Assembly (NCBI GenBank): GCA_024196135.1
Contig: JAMQCK010000496.1
Coordinates: 1 to 21,414 of the forward strand
Reading direction: 5' to 3'
Length of the DNA: 21,414 nucleotides
Source: Pleurotus ostreatus/Saccharomyces cerevisiae fusant
Taxonomy: Eukaryota > Opisthokonta
Part shown: in pieces, positions 8,565-16,625 of the stretch
Layout: every line of letters starts with the position of its first letter
Numbering within the stretch: the stretch's first letter is position 1
The notes under the pieces: model-generated
Databases searched by the model: none
What the model was told of the DNA's origin: nothing
The model's input: the letters and a program-made list of their open reading frames with translations, nothing else
Translations under genes and position numbers: made by a program

Positions 8565-9912
8565 TTACTTCCAGTTCTCATTTTCGTACCGCGCCTCCCG
8601 GTCGACCGTGATCTTCACCCCAAGGTTGTTGGGCTCGGGCACCGCACCAGGACCCTCCTGAATGTCGGGGTGGTACACGAGCGCGTCGTCCTTGTCGCCC
8701 GCCGCGCTCAGGTCGCGGCTCTTCAGCTCGTCCGTCGCCCACTCATCCGGCTTTCCCCCGCGCATGTCGTCGAGGGTGTAGGTGTGCGGTGCGTGGCTGG
8801 CATTCGCTCCGGATACGACCCCACCAGAGCGCGTGCTGATGACATGGGTCGTCCGGCTCGTCGCCGTCGACGTACTGCCCGACAGCGCAAACGTGCCACC
8901 GTGCGCGAGCGGCCCACGCACAGCGAGGATGATGCGCAGGGTCATCGTCGATGTGAGCACAGCGGTCATACTGCTAACCATCGTCTTGATGGGGTCGTTC
9001 GGGCCCGTGGGCTGGATGACGAACCAGAAGATCATGTTGACGAGGTTGACGAGGAAGACGGCGCCGAAGAGGTTGAGGCCGTCACGGAGCATAAGCTTCC
9101 AGAGGCCCATGGGCTTGAGCTTGAGCGAGGCGAAGGACCGTGAGAGGGCGAGGGCAAACTGCGAGGCAGGCGTGAGTGAGGCCGGGGTAAGTGCGAGGAT
9201 ACGCAGGACGACGTACGCTGGCAGCGTACAGGAGCGTCGGCGCGACCCAGTAGATGCCGACCCAGGTATGCTTGGGGCCGGCGATGCAGCCCTGGCCCTC
9301 CTCCAGGGGCACCGAGCGCCAAAACCCGCACGCGACGGCGGTGACGACGACCTGCAGCGCGAATAGCGCGCCCATGCCCGCGAGCACCTGCCGACTCTTG
9401 TCGTAGATGCCGTAGATACGGATGACATGGGCCGCTAGCGGGAGATTAGATCGTGTTCGACATGGAGCGTAGCACATCACGCACCGGAGGACGCAGCGAT
9501 TAGGACTGCCGTACAGATCGGCTCGAAGAGGTAGAACTGCTGGCAGGTCTAGGGGGACACGCGCGTCAGCCTAGCGCCCGGGGCCTGACGTCGTAACACG
9601 CACATCCTGCGACCACTTCGTATCAAAGAATGCTACGGCTGTTGAGGGGGAGATCAGAGTCAGTCAGAGTACGTCTCAAGCAGTCGGGTACGCACCAACG
9701 ATGGTGAACTCGACGGGCATGAAGACGCGGATGAAGTAGAAGAGCGCCTTGAGGGCTGGCCATCCCTCGGCGCGCATGAGCTTCCAGGTACGCGGGGCGA
9801 GGACGAGGGTATCCCAGGCGGCGACAGTCATGGTGCAGACCATGAAGTACTTGTGCGCGCTCAGGTGCGGGGGCAGATTCAGGGAAGGGGGAAGCGCATC
9901 CTGGATCGACAT
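8565..9912 (-). CDS. Seven-transmembrane protein of a basidiomycete-specific family
   Basis: Five exons: 9912-9696, 9638-9604, 9548-9485, 9434-9217, 9158-8565 (stop 8567-8565), adding up to 375 residues. The ATG at 9912 is the first Met in frame; the frame extends upstream only with TTG. Seven hydrophobic segments are visible at about residues 21-42, 54-78, 90-112, 120-142, 163-186, 203-226 and 236-258, followed by a hydrophilic tail of about 115 residues. Recognisable stretches include HKYFMVCTMTVAAWDTLVL, EGWPALKALFYFIR, HVIRIYGIYDKSR, GCIAGPKHTWVGIYW and WKLMLRDGLNL, which resemble the large set of uncharacterised 7-TM proteins in mushroom-forming fungi (DUF6533-like in my recollection). 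It probably sits in the plasma membrane. A receptor role is only an inference; no opsin-type retinal lysine context is visible in segment 7. Confidence 0.85.
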
Positions 9913-11145
9913 GGCGTCCAAAAGCAACGATTGTCCAGCGAGCGAGGGTCAAAATCGCCCAGTCAGCGAAGGAGGGGCAGTCCTGCGGCCCAGGGAGCCT
10001 GAGGAGGGGCAGGGGAGATGGCGGTCGCGGAGAAGGAGCGCGGGTGTGAGCTTGACATTTCAAATCAGCGGATGCTGTGATGCGATTGCAACTTCTGGTC
10101 AGCCGGTGATGGGATGGCGCCGTCCTTCAATGGATGCCATCGTCTTACAGTTCTTCGAGGCAGATGGCTTGCTCTGGGTTGAGGTTCTTCGTTCAGTTGA
10201 GCGGTGCATGGAGGTCAACGTCAACTGATCTCGTGCCCGAGACTTTAATTGCCCTCTCGCACGTGGCTTCTTCTTCCATTGCAAACATGGGTATCGGGGC
10301 GCTGGCCTTCCCTCCTGGGGGACAATGTAAGGTTGACAAAAAATCCTATGTCGGTCGCCGCTGCATAGCAGATGAGCGTAGTGGACAAGAAGCACGCGAA
10401 ATCAAGAGTACAATACCTACCTTGTATAGAAGCATAACGTGTCACAGTCACACCCTAGTTTGGCCATTTCTCTCATCGTGTCTTAGCCGTCAAGCAAATC
10501 TCAAGCTAGAAGGAAAGCCTCTGTATATCGGAGGCTCACCAAGCGGCTAAAGACTGCGGCCTTGCCAGATGCCGCAGTGCTTCTCGCCGCTGCCAGCGCT
10601 GCGATTTCTTCTACTTGTATAGCTGATCGCCGATACGCCTTCGCCCTACATGATGCAGCGACAGATCGTACGCTGCCAAGTTGTTTACGACAAGCCCAAG
10701 GGACAGCCGTCTCGAATGCAGACCCATCATCTCGAGGCGGAACTCCGTATCGATCCGACAGGCCATCTTGCTACGTATCTGCTTGCAAGGTATCTCAAAA
10801 GAAGACAGTGTCGCGCTGGGACCAGCGCTTGACTCGAAGCAATCCTGTATGCGAGATGAGCGTTTTGCAGACACCCTTGACGCGGCTCTGCCAGTGGTCC
10901 GAGTCCCAGGCGCGAGGTACGCAAGTCGATGCAGAGCCGGACGAAGATGAACAGACATTCACAGATCAATTCGAATGCAGAAGATAATTAGGGTATGTAG
11001 AAGAGATATCCAAATGCAGTATGTGGTACAGAAACTGAAGAAAAGATCCAGAAAAGAGACGAATTCCGAGTCAAGCTTAGGAAAACAGGCAGAAAATCTA
11101 TCGTATCGTACTGGCCGTCTAACATATATGCCGGCCGTGTAACGT
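9913..11145. other. 1.2-kb intergenic region without supportable genes
   Basis: It lies upstream of the 7-TM gene and downstream of the stop codon of the low-complexity gene. It is less GC-rich than its surroundings and includes several open frames of 60-160 codons on both strands, none with recognisable protein sequence, convincing splice structure or matching ends. A 6-bp stem (AGCCTC...GAGGCT) occurs around 10515-10536. I would not annotate a gene here without transcript evidence. Confidence 0.4.
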
Positions 11146-12408
11146 CTATGCCCGCCACTTCTCATCCAGCACGAACACCTCCGCCAGCATCTCTATCGAG
11201 TTGACACCAAATGGCGCCCCGCACGGGAGGTGACCGCAGATCCAGTCGTTCCGCTTGCGCGTCTCCTCGTTGTAGAACTCGTTCCGCGCGCGGAGGACGG
11301 GCTCGTCGGAGTAGTAGTGGCCGGGCGCGTCTGTGGAGAGCTCGAGTGTCGTACAGGTGCGCAAAGGGGAGGGGCAGGCGGGTGCTGACGGTAGGGGCGC
11401 GAGCGAGGAAGAGCCGGTCGAGGGCTGGGGGATGGTGGAAGAGGTGGGGTGCGCAGCGAGGTAGGATGCCGCAGCGAGCAACATCGAGATCGACGAGGGT
11501 ACTGGCTCGAGCTCATCGGGAGTTGGTGATGTCGAATCGCTCGGAGTCGGCGACGGGGACCGTGCCCTCTGGGTCGTCTTTGCACTCTTCCGCGTCGTCT
11601 TGGTCTCCTTCGGCGCTGGCTTCGCCTTGCTCGTCTTCGTCGCGCGCGCCTTCTTCTCCTTCGGGCTGCTCTCGCTACTTTCGTCCTCGTCGTCATCCGT
11701 GCGCTTGCGCTTCCCCTGCGCGCGCGTCGTCTTCGTCTTGGGTTCCGCTGTCGAAGTGGTTCTGGCCTCCGACGCGGGGGTGATCACGATCGCTGGAGTC
11801 GCGTTTGGTGTAGGCGCGTCGTCCTCTGTGCTCTCGATCTCTTCGCTCGTCTTCCGCCTCTTCGTCGTCTTGGTCTCTACAGCGCTCGCGCCGCGCTTCT
11901 TCCCGCGAGCGCTGGTGCTGCTTGTGGCGCTGCCAGTGACGCTCGGCGTGGTGGCGCGCGACTTCTCGACGATACGTGCGCTGCGCCGGGCAGCGCGCGT
12001 CGGGGCGGGGGTCGAGCGGGCAGAGGAGGCGGGGGTGGCTGCGACGGCGGGGGCGGGGGTGGATGCGAGGACAGTCTCGCTAGTGGAAGCGGCGGTGTCG
12101 TCACTGGTAGAAGCGAGGGTGCCGCTGGTAGAAGCGGGGGTCTCGTTGGTCGGGGGCGGACTGCCCGCGCGAGAGGCCTCTTGGACCTTGAGCAGCTCGG
12201 GGGCGGGGGTGGTCGCCGGGGTGGTCGCGCCAGTCGACGCTTCGCTGGGCGCGTTGGTGGTCGCCTCGCTGGGCGCGTTGGTGGACGCTTCGCTGGGCGC
12301 GTTGGTGGTCGCCTCGCTGGGTACGCTTGTGGCATCGTCAGACGAGGTCGACGGGGACATGCGCGCCAGGCGTGCGGGGAGGGTGCTCAGGAGTTTGGTG
12401 GACGGCAT
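11146..12408 (-). CDS. Ser/Thr/Ala-rich, probably nuclear protein with 8-residue repeats
   Basis: A single uninterrupted exon, ATG at 12408 to TAG at 11148-11146, encodes 420 residues. The frame stays open to an ATG at 12693, but a TATAAA box lies inside that extension at 12624-12617, so the 12408 start (MPSTKLLSTLP) is preferred. Residues about 24-56 contain four 8-residue repeats of the type PSEA(T/S)TNA. The middle is rich in Ser, Thr, Ala and Pro with many TP/SP pairs. Basic clusters that could be nuclear localisation signals are ARGKKRGASA, TTKRRKTSEE, GKRKRTDDDEDE and KEKKARATK. The last 70 residues are not low-complexity (CTTLELSTDAPGHYYSDEP, ARNEFYNEETRKRNDWICGH, IEMLAEVFVLDEKW) and are probably the conserved functional part. 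I do not recognise that domain. Confidence 0.7.
   Translation of the reverse strand: MPSTKLLSTLPARLARMSPSTSSDDATSVPSEATTNAPSEASTNAPSEATTNAPSEASTGATTPATTPAPELLKVQEASRAGSPPPTNETPASTSGTLASTSDDTAASTSETVLASTPAPAVAATPASSARSTPAPTRAARRSARIVEKSRATTPSVTGSATSSTSARGKKRGASAVETKTTKRRKTSEEIESTEDDAPTPNATPAIVITPASEARTTSTAEPKTKTTRAQGKRKRTDDDEDESSESSPKEKKARATKTSKAKPAPKETKTTRKSAKTTQRARSPSPTPSDSTSPTPDELEPVPSSISMLLAAASYLAAHPTSSTIPQPSTGSSSLAPLPSAPACPSPLRTCTTLELSTDAPGHYYSDEPVLRARNEFYNEETRKRNDWICGHLPCGAPFGVNSIEMLAEVFVLDEKWRA
12242..12337 (-). repeat. Coding minisatellite, 24-bp unit, four copies
   Basis: Copies begin at 12242, 12266, 12290 and 12314 with TCGCTGGG on the plus strand. Copies 1 and 3 are identical, copy 2 differs by a few bases and copy 4 is more diverged. 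The unit is a multiple of three and encodes the 8-residue repeat of the low-complexity protein, so copy number can change without frameshift. Confidence 0.9.
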
Positions 12409-12616
12409 CGTGCGCTGGTCGTAGTGGTTGTGCGCGGGTTGTAGTAGTTGGTTGAAACTCGGTGTGCGTATAGGTCGATGTGGCTGCTTGGGCAGTGGTA
12501 AAGATACAAGCAGAGATAGATGGGCAAGCAGAGTAGGCGCGCGCGCGATGAGTTGCACTCGGTTCTGGTAGCAGATGCGGGGTGGAAAGTGACAAGCCCG
12601 CTTGCCACAGCGCCCT

Positions 12617-12624
12617 CCTTTATA
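12617..12624 (-). promoter_or_regulatory. TATA box of the low-complexity gene
   Basis: On the minus strand the sequence reads GGGGTATAAAGGAGG, an exact TATAAA core about 210 bp before the ATG at 12408. Transcription starting some 30 bp downstream would give a 5' UTR near 180 nt and exclude the longer upstream reading frame. Confidence 0.6.
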
Positions 12625-12890
12625 CCCCAGCGCGTATGACCCTCGCTTTGACCATTCCAGCCCAGGGTCATGACATACACAGCGTCTATTCATCCACTTC
12701 CGGGTCCGTTCGTCCTGTTCTGGGTCTCTTCATCCGCTTTAGGGTCTCCGAAAGGTCTGTGCACGTCTCCGGCCGGTCTGCGCGCCCCCGGATCTATTCA
12801 GCCCAATCAGTTCCACGGTATCGATCCCATTCACTGGCAGTAGATCATTCAGCCATCGCGTGCCACTCTTGTCTTTGACACTTGCGGGGG

Positions 12891-12974
12891 CTATTGTTCT
12901 TTGAGGAGCCGTGGGAGGCTATTGTTCTTTCACGGACCGTGGGAGACTATTGTTCTTTCACAGGCCGTGGGAAC
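12891..12974. repeat. 28-bp tandem repeat, three copies plus a distant partial copy
   Basis: CTATTGTTCTTT starts at 12891, 12919 and 12947, exactly 28 bp apart, each followed by a variable hexamer and CCGTGGGA. A partial fourth unit (GGAGGCTATTGTATTTG) occurs at about 13004. The block lies between two minus-strand genes, about 480 bp upstream of the low-complexity gene. Confidence 0.85.
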
Positions 12975-13410
12975 GAAGGTAATTGTGTACGGCCTTGAAT
13001 ACCGGAGGCTATTGTATTTGGGAAGTACAAAGGAAGGACCTGGGGCGTTTCAGGTGTGTGGCAACGGACTTGGGAGGCTGTAGGGAAGGGAAGTAGGCGG
13101 GCTTGGATGTGGGGGACGAGGGCGAGCAAGAATACTTAATGATGCATGCATGCCAAAGCTTGGCATCAGCTCGCGTGGTCCGAGCCCCATTTGGATCGAC
13201 AAAGAACAATCCAATTTCGCTCGTGCCCAGCGATGTCAAGGCGTACTTCGCAGTCAAAGTCACGACAGTATCCAATGACACTGCTCTCAGAAGGGCGCAG
13301 TGCGCTGCCCAGGCGAGGGTCACAGAAAAGTTGGGATTTGAGTGTAACAAGAGACTCGGACTGCCTTACAAGAACAAAGGCACTTCCAAGAAAACGAACA
13401 GGCTGTCGGA

Positions 13411-14462
13411 CTAATGAGGAGCGTCACGCTCTTCTACACCCCGCGCATCATTCCGCAGCTCCTCCTCTTCAACTGCCATGAGGTCTTCTGGAGGCTCAGT
13501 GTCCATGTCGCCGGCATCTTCGGAGTAGGAGGCTGAATCGCGTCAGTACAGCGAACTCTCAGCGAAAGACACAATACTCACCTGCATGGGGAGGCGACCG
13601 CCCCTCGATCGCATACGCCGCCTCGGCCGCAAGCCGCGCTTCTTCGTGCGCCTGCCGCGAATCCTCCTCCCCCACCCCCGCCGCGTCCAAGATCGCCGCA
13701 TCCACATCCGCGTCCATATCCACATCTTCCTGCACAGGATACCCTGTCGAGATCGAGGCGCCGGCAGCAGCGTACGCTACATCCTCCCGCGCCTTCCCTT
13801 TCCCCGCCGTCGATACACTGCCCACCGCGGGTCCCTTGCTCGCGGTGGTCCCGGGCGGCGCCTTCCCCTTCCCGCCAGTGGTAGCCGATGTGTACGTCGT
13901 GCCCGGAGTGGTCGCAGTCGAGGAGCGGCGGCCCTTGTTGTCGGCGGGTTTTGCGGGCGCGCCGCGGAAGATGTTGAGCTCGGCGTTGAGGGGTTCGACG
14001 AGGTCGCCGAATTCGAGGACCTCGAGAGCTTTTAGGACGTCCGAGGCGGAGACGCTCTTGTGTGCTTTCTGGAGCGCAAGATCGTGTGCACTGAGGATGA
14101 TGGTGCATGGGTTAGGATGAGGGGGATATGGTAAGGAGCGGATACTTGCGTGGCAGCTGTTGAGTAGGAGAGTTGTCAATTCGTGTCGGATGCATGATCG
14201 GTGGACGCGCACCTAGGTAGTTTATAAAAACGGTCGAGCCCTTGATAAGAGACAACACTGTCTCTTTCTGCAGCTTCACATTGTCTGGGAGCTAGAAATA
14301 CGCGTGAGCCACCGTTGAAGGACGCATGCTCCCTTCACGCACCGCGCTCTTCGCGATCTTCGTCACGACACTCTTCGGAAGCTCAAAATTCTCGATGCCC
14401 TCTGAGATGAGTTCTTGTTGGTTCTGCGCGGTCAGAGTGTTGGATGAGGCGGCGCGAGGCAT
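13411..14462 (-). CDS. dpb4: DNA polymerase epsilon small subunit, histone-fold (POLE3/Dpb4 type)
   Basis: Five exons: 14462-14343, 14291-14213, 14156-14150, 14090-13582, 13532-13411 (TAG), 278 residues. Residues about 26-110 are a CBF/NF-Y-type histone fold with the POLE3 signature: FELPKSVVTKIAKSA, LPDNVKLQKETVLSLIKGST, VFINYLAATAHD, HKSVSASDVLKALEVLEFGD. Dpb4/POLE3 pairs with a second histone-fold protein (Dpb3/POLE4) in the leading-strand polymerase epsilon holoenzyme and also serves in chromatin-remodelling complexes of the CHRAC/ISW2 type (known for the family). The tail of about 170 residues is low-complexity, with repeated GKGKA, an acidic EDVDMDADVD patch and a charged end (EEEELRNDARGVEER), longer than in yeast. 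The third exon is only 7 nt and the intron after it starts with GC; without both, the conserved NYLAATAHD is lost. The 14462 ATG is the first in frame, the upstream frame having only GTG. Confidence 0.9.
14091..14149 (-). other. GC-AG intron following a 7-nt exon
   Basis: The donor reads GCAAGT, the classical form of the minor GC-AG class, and the acceptor is CCTCAG. It follows the 7-nt exon at 14156-14150, which is itself preceded by a 56-nt GT-AG intron (14212-14157). The arithmetic is strict: exon 2 ends one base into a codon and exon 4 contributes one base, so an exon of length 3n+1 is needed, and CTGCCAC restores Ala-Ala-Thr. Confidence 0.85.
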
Positions 14463-14845
14463 GCTGAGTGGCGGCCGATGATGGAGGAACGCGTCAAGCA
14501 AGGGCGTGAAGGGACGCGCCAGCACGTGGGGAAAACGTGCGCGCCGTGATCACTGATAATCGCAGGTCGAGCTTGTGCTCGTACTTCCACTGCCAGATGG
14601 GACGCTTAGGACGTATTGGCTGTCCGAGACGTTAGATCCCTCACTCACAATTCAAATTGTAAACCTTATATGCTTTCTTCTGCCACCCCACTGGTGTGAT
14701 GTGGGCAAGCCAGCTTGAGGCTCAGGTGCGTGTCAGCTAATCTTGCAGACAAAGGCCGTATCTTGCTTTCTTCGAAATATCCTCGTGTAGATTGGTCCTA
14801 TAAGAAGATGCGTTCTTTTAGCCATCTCCCTCTCCATCCGACACC
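14463..14845. promoter_or_regulatory. Divergent promoter of the pol epsilon subunit gene and paralog A
   Basis: The 383-bp region separates two divergent start codons. ACGCGT, the MluI cell-cycle box known from fungal replication genes, lies at 14489-14494, 27 bp before the polymerase subunit ATG, with a second ACGCG core at 14514-14518. A CACGTG box at 14523-14528 is followed by AAAACGTGCGCG, an arrangement repeated upstream of paralog B. A TATA-like TATAAGA at 14799-14805 precedes the paralog A ATG by 47 bp. Confidence 0.45.
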
Positions 14846-16142
14846 ATGGGCAACCGATTCAGCTCGATCGCGTTGGGGAACAGGGACACCGCCGATCGTC
14901 GACCCGGACCCGGACCCATTCGCTCAACCAGATTCTCAAAGCATCGCACCTCCCCATACCCCCGTCAGTCACCGAAGAGGGCCGCGCTCGAGCGTTCAGG
15001 ATTTTCGTCCTCGCGTGCAAGAACATCGCACGCATCTTCGTCCTCGAGCTCCGCACGCGTAACTCGATTCCGAGACGACTCGCCGGATACAGACAGCAGC
15101 AATTCCGACCTTGAAGAGAGATGGGACAACCCTACAACTCTGTCGGCCCCGACTCGCGACTCTGGTGATGCGCCTCCTCCTAGAACCCGTCGCCATACCG
15201 CGTTTCTTCACATGCCAATACGGTCTCCGACCAACTTCATATCTTTGCCTTTGATTCTCAGGCCGATCCCCTCACTGCCCAGGCACTTGGCTTCGACACA
15301 TACGTCCGTTCATGTGCAAATCCAAGCGCAAACCACTTCCCTTCCCCCACCACGCACGCGTATCTCTCAGGAGAGCAGCCCCGACTACGAGTCGTTGAAT
15401 CCAAACACGCAGGGCCAGGCTGTCGCGGAGATTGAGGAGTCCGTGGAGGAGACGAGGATAGACACCGTGACGGTAGTGCTGGAGCAAGCGAGAGTCGAAC
15501 CGTCGGCGGATTCCATCGCGCGTCCTGGCAGCCAAGAGACGCCCAATCCCAACGCTATGCGTGAAGCTGGCAGAGCCAGCGACGCCGTACCGCGCGCCAA
15601 GGATATCAACGAAAGGTGGACGATGCCCTCGGACACGACGGGCTCGCCAAAGATCCCCAAGCCCCCCGGAGTCGCCGGCAGACCTGGAAGAGGAGGATAT
15701 GTCCTTCGAGAGGCCTTGAAACTGGATGACGCCCGTTACTGTGCCATCAGGGTAAGCAGTGGTGTCCCCCTTCTCCATTCGACGCGTTGCTTATCCATCC
15801 GTCGCAACAGACTGAGATGAACGAACTAGTAGAAGCCCATCTGGAGCCTGCTCCTTACGGGAAGCAAAGCAAGGAACGTTTGGAGACGTACACGAAGGAG
15901 GTATGGCTAGGCCCATGGATCATAGTCGTCCCTCCGAAGTACTGACCCTGCCAGGGTAGGCTGTCAAGATACTCCCCGTCCTGGATGAGTACGAGAACCA
16001 ATGGCCAGCACATGACTTTGCAGCGGCGCATCTAAATTATTGGAGGGAGAAATTGAAGCGCATAGAACGCCAGCGGGCGATGGCATTGGTGGACAGTGGT
16101 GAGCTTGAGCGCGAAAGCGAGGAAGAGGATGGAGAGAGCTGA
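14846..16142 (+). CDS. Tandem paralog A: Ser/Pro-rich protein with N-myristoylation-like start
   Basis: Three exons: 14846-15751, 15811-15900, 15960-16142 (TGA), 392 residues. I do not recognise a named family. It begins MGNRFSSI, matching the N-myristoylation pattern (Gly2, small residue at 6). Blocks shared with the neighbouring paralog are TRFRDDSP, SPDYESLNPNTQGQAV, KIPKPPGVAGRPGRGGYVL, MNELVEAHL and ILPVLDEYENQWP...AAHL. The segments between are Ser/Pro/Arg-rich and not conserved, so the protein is probably largely disordered with a small helical C-terminal part. Splice phases equal those of the paralog (both introns phase 0). The second acceptor must be GGGTAG at 15959 rather than the earlier CCAG, since only this preserves the frame shared with the paralog. 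Membrane attachment is inference. Confidence 0.8.
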
Positions 16143-16625
16143 TAGAATCCGTGAACGCTGAACGTATATTTTCCATCTGTTACTTCAAGTTACTACTATA
16201 CCTGTTATTCCCTCCGACTACATCGAACTTTACTTCATCGGAATTCAACTTCGTCCGCACGTGCAAATGCACGTGAACAAAACGTGCGCGGCGCGATAAT
16301 CCGAATTGGGAAGGAGAGCAACCTTGCCTTTGTACTTTTACCATCGTCAAGATGGAAGGCGAATGAAGGCGTACATGGGCTGCGTGCAGCAATCAGACAA
16401 CGATCACTGATGAAATCGAACAAACTCTCGTATGAGTTCCTTCTCCCATCCGGTGAGAAGCCAACTCGAGGCTCAGGTGCGTGGTCATTTAGCTTACGCA
16501 TTCGAAAGGTCTATCTCTGGGCATCTCGCTTTCATCGCTCCTTGCTTTGTTCTTGATCTATCCTCGTGTCTTACAAACTTATATGAAGATGAGTGCGTCG
16601 AGTCTATTGCCTTCCATCCCACACC
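16143..16625 (+). promoter_or_regulatory. Promoter region of paralog B, a copy of the paralog A promoter
   Basis: Two CACGTG boxes (16258-16263 and 16270-16275) flank CAAATG, and the second is followed by AACAAAACGTGCGCGG, matching CACGTG plus AAAACGTGCGCG at 14523-14545. Further similarity includes CGAGGCTCAGGTGCGTG near 16464 (cf. TGAGGCTCAGGTGCGTG near 14715), ATCCTCGTGT, and a TATA-like TATATGAAGATG 46 bp before the ATG. The duplication thus covers promoter as well as coding sequence. Confidence 0.6.

Larger units (their letters stand above)
12409..13410. other. Intergenic region with 28-bp repeats
   Basis: It contains the promoter and 5' UTR of the minus-strand gene starting at 12408 and the 3' flank of the polymerase epsilon subunit gene. 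Open frames of about 100 codons exist on both strands at 13009-13481 but neither shows family resemblance. The near-palindrome TGCCAAAGCTTGGCA occurs around 13150. Confidence 0.45.

Noticed and set aside
8565..9912. Interpretation of the 7-TM protein as a fungal opsin
   Set aside because: No lysine in the right context is visible in segment 7, and the residue patterns fit the basidiomycete-only 7-TM family better.
10134..10550. Plus-strand open frame of 138 codons with an ATG
   Set aside because: Composition is ordinary for random sequence, no recognisable motif, and no supporting context.
11600..12424. Long plus-strand open frame of 274 codons opposite the low-complexity gene
   Set aside because: It is the antisense of a repetitive Ser/Thr/Ala-rich coding region, which gives long Val/Leu/Ala frames by composition; the minus strand has the TATA box and a natural start.
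12409..12693. N-terminal extension of the low-complexity protein from ATG 12693
   Set aside because: The TATA box at 12617-12624 lies inside it and its composition differs from the rest of the protein.
13170..13200. GGTCCGAGCCCC stretch resembling the T-arm of a tRNA
   Set aside because: It lacks the GGTTCGANNCC box, and no acceptor or anticodon stems can be drawn around it.
13103..13414. Open frames of about 100 codons on both strands in the intergenic region
   Set aside because: No family resemblance, no splice or promoter support, and the plus frame runs into the 3' end of the polymerase subunit gene.
13582..14212. Pol epsilon subunit read without the 7-nt exon, as a separate frame starting upstream of 14090
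   Set aside because: That reading passes through intron sequence and loses the conserved NYLAATAHD segment; it also leaves exon 14291-14213 unused.
14247..14266. Inverted repeat AAGAGACA/TGTCTCTT with a 4-base loop
   Set aside because: It encodes conserved histone-fold residues (KETVLSLI), which explains the sequence without invoking structure.
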